From Pyrus communis (lineage: Eukaryota; Streptophyta; Magnoliopsida; Rosales; Rosaceae), in assembly GCF_963583255.1 (NCBI RefSeq), contig NW_026908888.1:113779-177778 (forward strand): 64,000 nt of DNA, read 5' to 3'. Below, in pieces: positions 57,533 through 64,000 of this stretch. The notes under the pieces were generated by a model. That model saw only the letters and a program-made list of their open reading frames with translations, was not told where the DNA came from and searched no databases. The stretch's first letter is position 1. The number at the start of each line of letters is the position of its first letter. A program made the position numbers and the translations under genes.

Positions 57533-58868
57533 TGGTAAATTACACTAAACTACCTCAACTATGGGTTGAACCATAATCTCATACAATGTCGCACCTCATC
57601 TTATGAATTTGTTGCAATGTCATACCTCTGGTAGTTTGTCCATCAATTTCTCTGTTAAACACTAACGTGGCCTGAGGCGGGGCCTATCCTTCATCCAATT
57701 AGATAAAAAAAAATTAATCAAATCCCTTATAAAAAAACATTGAATATTACTTTGAAAAAAAAAATTACTTACACCAACATTGTTCATCTTCTCCTTCTTT
57801 CCTTCCCACTCGATCAACCAACTCTATCTCCATCTCTTCCTTTCTCCATCACTACCACCCATTCAAACTATGAACAATCCAAAAAAGGATCTTTATCTGA
57901 TAAAAAATTATAATTTGATACTAAAATAAAGATCAAATCCCTAATTTCAGGAAGTGGAATCCAATAAAATTATCACTTCGGGATTCTGGGGACCTAGGGT
58001 TTTGATTATGGTGAGAATCCAATTTGCACGAAGTGGAAGGTTCTTCCATGACTTCCAGATTTCATCTTTACAACTGGACATAGAACAAGCAGTGAATCTG
58101 CTATGAAAGCTTATGCCCATCAAAATCAGTCAAAAATAAAATATTTCTTCCATAACTTTAGTGAGTAAATAAGCTTTGTTGTGTAATTAAAAACAATTAG
58201 TTATGGGAAAAAACACAGCCACCAAACCTAACACAATCACCACACCACACCACAAAGCAACAATGATTGCCCTTGAAATTATTGAGAAAAAAGCAGCACA
58301 AAGACTACCCAGAAAATGCAAATCACAACACCATCAAGAATGGAGGCCAACGACGCAGAACCATCGCCCAAAAAACTTCCCCAATGACAATGGCAGCGAG
58401 GATACCATCATAAAAGGTCTCGATGTCCATGTCAGCCTTGTCAGACTCAACGATGACAACGCTTTCGCCTTTGGAGAGGACAGTGAGGGTGTAGCGGCAG
58501 GGATATAGCGAAATGCGGTGAAGGAATAGGAGGGGAGGAGTGCCATGGTAGAGAGGTGGAGATGCAGGAGGAGAAGGAAGGAAATGGCGGTTTTGGAGAA
58601 GAAAGGAGCCAACACCATTGGAATAGATTGGGAGAAAGGCAACAGAGAACTGAATCAGGAGAGAATTTTTAATTTTTTAATCCAATTAAGCAAGAAAGTG
58701 GGTCCTGTGTTTGCCATGTCAACAGTTTACAAACAAATTGACATATTTTTTAACAGAGGTCTAACATTGCAACTAATGTGTACGTTGATGTATGACATTG
58801 CAATGTCTAAAAATGAGGTATGAGATTGTGGTTCGACCTATAGTTGAGGTAGTTTGTGTAATTTACCC
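57533..58868. mobile_element. Non-autonomous Mutator-like element (Pack-MULE), 1336 bp, 9-bp duplication
   Basis: Terminal inverted repeats of about 60 well-matched bases (left GGTAAATTACACTAAACTAC; right complement GGTAAATTACACAAACTACC), with weaker matching to about 100 bases. TTATGATTA flanks both ends (57524-57532, 58869-58877), a 9-bp duplication as expected for Mutator-like elements. No transposase is present. It carries a captured gene fragment at 58377-58560. Confidence 0.85.
58377..58481 (-). pseudogene. Captured lipoyl-domain fragment of plastid-type pyruvate dehydrogenase E2
   Basis: On the minus strand 35 codons encode LSKGESVVIVESDKADMDIE followed by TFYDGILAAIV: the lipoyl-domain core with the lipoylated Lys in ESDKADMD. 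This is characteristic of dihydrolipoyl acetyltransferase (E2), most like plastid forms. Just upstream, 58482-58545 contains an ATG followed by a Ser/Ala/Pro-rich stretch (MALLPSYSFTAFRYIPAA) that could be transit-peptide sequence; it is in a different frame. After IVIGE the similarity stops. It lies wholly within the Mutator-like element, so it is transduplicated rather than a resident gene. Confidence 0.75.
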
Positions 58869-58894
58869 TTATGATTATGTTGCCTAATCCCTAA

Positions 58895-59301
58895 GAGCAT
58901 CTCCAAATGAGACATCAAATTCAAAACATCAAATTTAAATTTGATGGCTAACTTGGCAATTTGACATATTGTCAATATTTTCCTTCCACCCGATATATCA
59001 ACATTTATTGCTTCATTTATGTTTTTTTTTAACAAAAATAATAAAAGTTGGGTTGTTGTTGGTTTAAAAATAATAAAATAATATTTAAATATGCTTGCAT
59101 TTAAGGTAAGGCAAGTGGAATGCCTTTGGACATAACAAAAGTCAAATTTGAAGGTAACTTTAAATTTGACATTTATTTGTCCATGTAAGCTTAGCCTTCT
59201 TTTCTATGTCATCTTTGATGTCTCGGTTGGAGTGAGTGGTACGTCCTTTGTTACCGTTATAAGTCTATGTGGCATTTTTTGCATCTCCTTTGGAGATGGT
59301 C
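58895..59301. mobile_element. Harbinger/Tourist-like MITE, 407 bp, TAA duplication
   Basis: Left end GAGCATCTCCAAATGAGA and complement of the right end GACCATCTCCAAAGGAGA match at 16 of 18 bases. TAA flanks both sides (58892-58894, 59302-59304). AT-rich, non-coding interior with internal inverted CAAATTTAAATTTG-like repeats. Confidence 0.65.
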
Positions 59302-59304
59302 TAA

Positions 59305-62300
59305 GATATCCTAATTTGACTTTAATTAGGGTTTCCTTAATTACCTAGGGGACAAGTAATATTATTAATAGGCATAAACTTATCCTACCGGACTACGCTA
59401 CATGGGCTTTGAACATTTCGATTATTCTTTCCACATGCCATGGGCCCAGAAAATCTTGGTTCCACACTTTCTATCTCTTTCCCCTTTTAGTGGTGGTGGT
59501 GTAGTTTTTGATAGTGGACGTAAGCCTCACATCAGTAGTAATGGTGTTGTCAATATTCTTGGTCTTCATCACCTTAAGGATGTTAGTTATGTAGAAGGTT
59601 TGAAGTCAAGCCTCATTAGTATTAGCCAGTTGTTTGATGAAGTGGTGGATAAGGTCTACTTCTCCAAGAGAGGCTGTCGAATTATGGACAAAAATGGGAA
59701 GAACATGTTGGTTCTTCCAAAGATCTAGAGACAAATGTTACATTTTAGATGCTTAAAATTGGTGACTTCTCTTTTGAGTACTCATTCTTATGGTCATTGT
59801 AGTGCATTATATGTGTTTATTGCTTAAGTTCCCATGGGTAACAAAGCAATTGATGAAACAAGTGTATTGTGGCATAAAAGGCGGGTATGTAAACTTCAAA
59901 GATCTACAAAAATAGTCTAATTGTGAAGCCGTAAGTGGTCTACCTCATCTTTTTATCACCAACTCCTATGTTTATCGATCATGTCAGTTAGGAAAACAGA
60001 CCAAATTGGGTACAAGAGAATGACTGACATTACGACTTTCAAGACTCTACAATTAGTGCATATGGATCTTGTTGGTCTAGTCAAGACACTATCCATTGGA
60101 GGGAAGAAATATATTATGGTAATTGTTGATGACTACTCAAGGTATACTTGGGACTAATCGTGGTACTGAATTTGAGAATGCTCAATTTGATGAATTATGT
60201 TCAACTAATGGCATCAAACATGAATTTTTTGTTCCAATCACTCCTTGACATAATGGGATTGTTGAAAAAAATTGTGTTTTGATTGAGATGACTAGGGAGA
60301 TGTTGAATAGCAAGAATCTTGCAAAACATTTCTAGGCCAAAGCCGTGAATACTACATGCTACATCTCAAATTGTGTGGTTCTCAAGCCAGGCAATGATGT
60401 GACTCCTTATGAACTTTGGAGAGGTAAAAAAACAATGTTGAAGTAATTTAGAGTGTTTGGAAGTGTTTGCTATATTTTGAGAGATCGTGAACACTAGCCA
60501 AATTTGATACTAAGAGTAATAAAGGGATCTTTTTGTGGTACTCCAACACAAGCTGGGCCTATGAGGTTTACAATCTTCGAAGAAATACCATCATGGAATC
60601 CATAAATGTTAAAGTTGATGACAAAAATGTTGATTTGTTCTCTCCTCCCTCGGAGGATAACAGTGATACTTTTGTTGAGTCAGGTGAGATGTTAGAAAGT
60701 GACACAGACAGTCAATCAAGCACTGACCAAGATTCCTATATCATGTTCAAGGATAAGCCAAAATCGGCTAGAAGTCATCGAGATGAAGATGTTATGGGTC
60801 ATGTTGACAAAGGTGTTAGAACTTGGAGACAGATAGCAGATGAAGTTGTCTATGTTTGCTATGTCTCCCAGATTGAGCCCAAGAACATCAAAGGTGCCTT
60901 AATTGATAAGGAAAAGGATTTTGGCCATGCAAGAAGGGCTAAATCAATTTGAGAGGAATGAAGTCTAGTCTCTTTCAATTGTCCATCAAACACTAATGTC
61001 ATTGGTACTATATAGATATAGAAGAACAAGTGTGATGAGTCACGAAATGTAATAAGAAATAAGGTCAAACTCGTTGCACAAGGATACTCTCAACTAAAAT
61101 GTGTTGGATTTTGATGAAACCTTGGCTCCAGTTGCTCGTCTTGAATCTGTCAAACTTCTTTGTGCTATTGCATTCCATTTTAAGTTCAAATTGTTTCAAA
61201 TGGATGTTAAAATTGCATTTTTTAATGAGTATCCCAATGAAGAAGTTTATGTGGAACAAACAAAGGGTTTTGAGGATCCTCATAATCCTAGTGGGGTGTA
61301 TAAACTAAGGAAAGCCCTTTATGGCCTTAAACAATCCCCATGTGCATAGAGTGACAGATTGTCTTCTCATCTTCGCTCACGGTTATACTTGTGGCTTAAT
61401 TGATAAGACATTGTTTGTAAAGAAGGTGAAGTCTCATGTTGTGATTGATCAAGTGTAGATGAATGATATTGTTGTCGACTCCACCTCGAACTCTCGTGTA
61501 AAATAGTATATCAATATGATGACAAGTGAGTTTGAAATGAGCCTTGTTGGTGAACTAAATTACTTTCTTTTACTTTAAGTAAAACAAGAAAATGATGGCA
61601 TTTTTATCTCTCAAGCCAAGCATACCAAGAATTTCGTGAAGAAGTTTGGTCTTGAATGATCAAAAGTTGCTAGGTCACCAATGAGTACATATGAAAAAAA
61701 TTCACAAGGACTCAAGTGGAAAGGATGTTGACCAAACCTTGTATAGAAGCAAGATTGGGAGCCTACTTTATTTTACAGCCATTAGACTTGATATTGCCTT
61801 TGCAGTGGGGTGTGTGCTCGGTTTCAAAGTTGTCCCAAAGTGTCTCATTTATTGGCTTTCAAGAAAGTTATCAAATATATGAGTGGGACTACTGATTTTG
61901 GGTAATATACTCATGACACCAACACAAATCTGGTTGGATTTAGTGATGTTGATTGAGCTGGGTGTATTAATAATCGAAAAAGTACCTCTGGAGGGTCTTT
62001 CTATGTTGGGAACAATCTGGTTGCTTGGCATAGTAAAAAGCAAAACTATGTCTTGTTGTCTACTACTAAAGCTAAATATGTTGTTGTTAGAAGTTGTTGC
62101 ACTTAGTCGATGTGGATGAAACAAATGCTCAGTGACTATGGTATTTCTCAATCCACTTTTCTTATTTATTGTGATGAGTGCAATTGACATTTTTCTAAGA
62201 ACCTTGTCCAAATTTCAAGAACCAAACATATTGATATAAAGCATCACTTCGTTAGAGATCTAGTGGAAGGTAAGATACTTACCTTAAACTTTATGCCAAC

Positions 62301-62345
62301 TGAAAAACAGCTAGTTGATATCCTCACTAAAACTCTAGATAATTA
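59305..62345 (+). pseudogene. Degraded Ty1/copia retrotransposon coding region
   Basis: In order: a protease/GAG-pre-integrase part (GLHHLKDVSYVEGLKSSLIS, VLWHKR), integrase remnants (about 60050-60330), a variable linker (60533-60952), RT (ETLAPVARLESVKLL, FQMDVKIAFFN, KALYGLKQSP; 61101-61350) and an RNase H/C-terminal part ending RTKHIDIKHHFVRDLVEGK and a TAA near 62345. RT precedes RNase H and follows integrase, the copia order. There are many stops, frameshifts and deletions; no LTRs were identified. Confidence 0.8.
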
Positions 62346-62670
62346 AAAACACGAAAATCTTCGACGGTCTATTGGTTGTTATGCTGTAAATTAAATAGGT
62401 TGAATAACTTTGCTTCCAAGCTTTGTGAGACTATCTTGTCTCTATGCATGCTTCTTCCATGTCAATTAATTCATCAGTTATTTATACTTTCTCTCTATAT
62501 GCATCTCCTAACTGGCATACATTGTTAGTAATATATGGATTAACCTTGGATAATTATTCACTATAATGTCAAAGGTTCTCATTGAAAGGTTAAAAAATTA
62601 TTTTCCCACTCATCCAAATTTTGAGGTGATCTTGAAATTAAATTTGGTTTGGTTCTAATTGAATGCTAGT
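62346..62670. other. AT-rich spacer
   Basis: Nothing recognised; possibly the 3' non-coding part of the copia element. Confidence 0.4.
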
Positions 62671-64000
62671 TGTGACAACATGTCCCTAATTTTAAGTTTT
62701 ATAAATTTTAAAAATGTGAATTTACAAAAATGAGGTGAGGGTATTGACTTTTGTTGACCGTTAGTTCATGACGCGTATGAACTATTACTTTACCGTATTC
62801 CAGAAGTACTCAACGATACGTACGCATAAGCGCAAGCAAAATCAAAATCAAAGCTACGGTTAAAGTTTCACGGAACTACAAATCCGAAAAGTACTTTTGC
62901 AAAGATTACTATTTGTTATTTTATATATTTCTCCTATTTATTATATTATTTTAAAAAAAAATTTGATTTGTGAGAAATGATGGAAGGGAGATTATTGGAT
63001 GGAAGAGAAAGAAAAAAGAAGGGAGAAAGCAGAGGGGATGCTACCTAATCAAAGAAGAGAAAGGAGAGGGCTGCTGCCCAACCAAAAAGAAGAGGAAGAG
63101 AGAGTGACCAACCAGAGAGGAGAGAAAGGAGGGGAAATGAGAGAATGGAGGAGCATCGAATCCCTTTGACTGGTTCATAACCTGTTTCTTCCCCACAGAC
63201 CAACGCGACCCGACTACATTTCCATTTTTTTTTGGCGATCCAAGGTTTTCCACCACCTAGAAATCAATCACCATCATCCCCTCTCCATTTTTCACCCAAG
63301 AGTGATGGGGTTTTGGCCCCGTATCACGAAGAACAAACCATACAGGTTCGTGGGTGCACGATGGCGAATCCGCCTTCCTGCAACAATTTCTTTCGACCAC
63401 CACCTCCAGTTGACTCCCCTTGAACCCATAAGCAAGGCTCAAACACTAGCAGGGGTGTCGGAACAGCAATGGTGTCGAATCGAATCCCGCCCTTTCTAAG
63501 GTTTCCGGCGGTTCGAGGATGATTTGAGGCTTTTTCTGGCCAAATTGGACTTGGCTACAGGTACAAAACTTGCTCTACTCATTGAGATCTTCATTCCTGT
63601 AAAATTTGAGAATTTTTAAAAATAGTTGATTTTTCCGACGAGTCGGGGTGGCCGACCACCGTGTGCGGCGGCGCGTGGGTCGAGGCACCCCTTGACCTTC
63701 CTAAGCTAAGTTTGATACCCCAATTCCATTGGTGAAGTTCGATTGATGAAATCTCATCGTTTGAACATAGTTTTGAAAGAAATCGTCACCAAACTTTAAT
63801 ACATTATAGTACGTAATATTTGAGGATATTAGAAACTTATGGATTGGGAATCCGACGTACGGATCTTCCCGAATTGAATTGTAAGTTAGTAAATTAAAAC
63901 GTTGGCCATCACTTAATTTTAGCAATTGGCGGAGATCCGACCGTTGGATCATTTCGAAACTTTACGATGTTGTTCTAGAAGCTTATTGAAACTTTTGGGA
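62671..64000 (+). mobile_element. Probable gypsy-type LTR start, continuing past the window
   Basis: TGTGACAACATGTCCCTAAT resembles LTR starts of Tekay/Del-like plant elements (TGTAACGACCCGTCCC form, with CpG losses). The following sequence includes purine-rich tracts (62975-63150) and a GC-rich patch (63620-63700), with no gene. The assignment is tentative because the other end is outside. Confidence 0.4.

Noticed and set aside
58203..58508. 101-codon plus-strand frame in the Mutator-like element as a gene
   Set aside because: The opposite strand encodes a clear lipoyl-domain fragment, so this frame is a shadow.

Overview
The window looks like repeat-rich nuclear DNA from a dicot plant, probably a woody Rosaceae such as apple or pear. 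That guess rests on general resemblance of the LTRs and plant gene fragments and cannot be confirmed from the sequence. No intact host gene, tRNA or rRNA gene was found. Almost everything belongs to mobile elements, many of them nested.

Positions 1-45750 are best read as one old Ty3/gypsy element of the Tat/Ogre type on the minus strand. Its 5' LTR is at 45008-45750. Its broken gag, protease, RT-RNase H, second RNase H and integrase run leftwards to 22548. Beyond the integrase, on the opposite strand, it carries a decayed plant mobile domain (PMD) gene in three pieces: 2911-3657, 5523-7157 and 21598-22233. Further left is a fragment of a coiled-coil gene at 720-1133. No left LTR of this element is visible, so it probably continues past position 1. 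On the right it is inserted inside an exon of an ABC1K3-like chloroplast kinase gene, whose 3' exons survive as a pseudogene at 45751-47808.

Five later elements broke up the Tat element. They are an Athila-related LTR at 1-719; a solo LTR at 3658-5522 (site duplication GATTT); a complete, apparently young Athila-type element at 7158-21597 (AGAGG); an Athila-like solo LTR at 27374-29451 (GCATG); and a second Athila-type element at 31536-44654 (ACTGG) that lacks gag. Removing each element at its duplication restores sense across the host sequence. In two cases, the PMD gene and the Tat gag, an open reading frame is restored.

The most unusual feature is a 230-codon antisense gene, intact in both Athila-type elements (12415-13107 and 38177-38869). 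It lies between pol and the 3' LTR, where Athila relatives often carry an env-like ORF. It encodes a coiled-coil protein with a repeated Pro/Ser/Met tail, has its own upstream region with G-boxes and repeats, and is bracketed by diverged copies of a G-rich element module. The Tat element carries a related fragment.

Positions 47809-64000 hold further debris: a possible MITE, a 3.6-kb stretch without recognisable genes, an old LTR pair (51799-56546) interrupted by another solo LTR, a Mutator-like element (57533-58868, 9-bp duplication) carrying a captured lipoyl-domain fragment of plastid pyruvate dehydrogenase E2, a Harbinger-like MITE, a decayed Ty1/copia element (about 59305-62345), and the start of another probable LTR running off the right edge.
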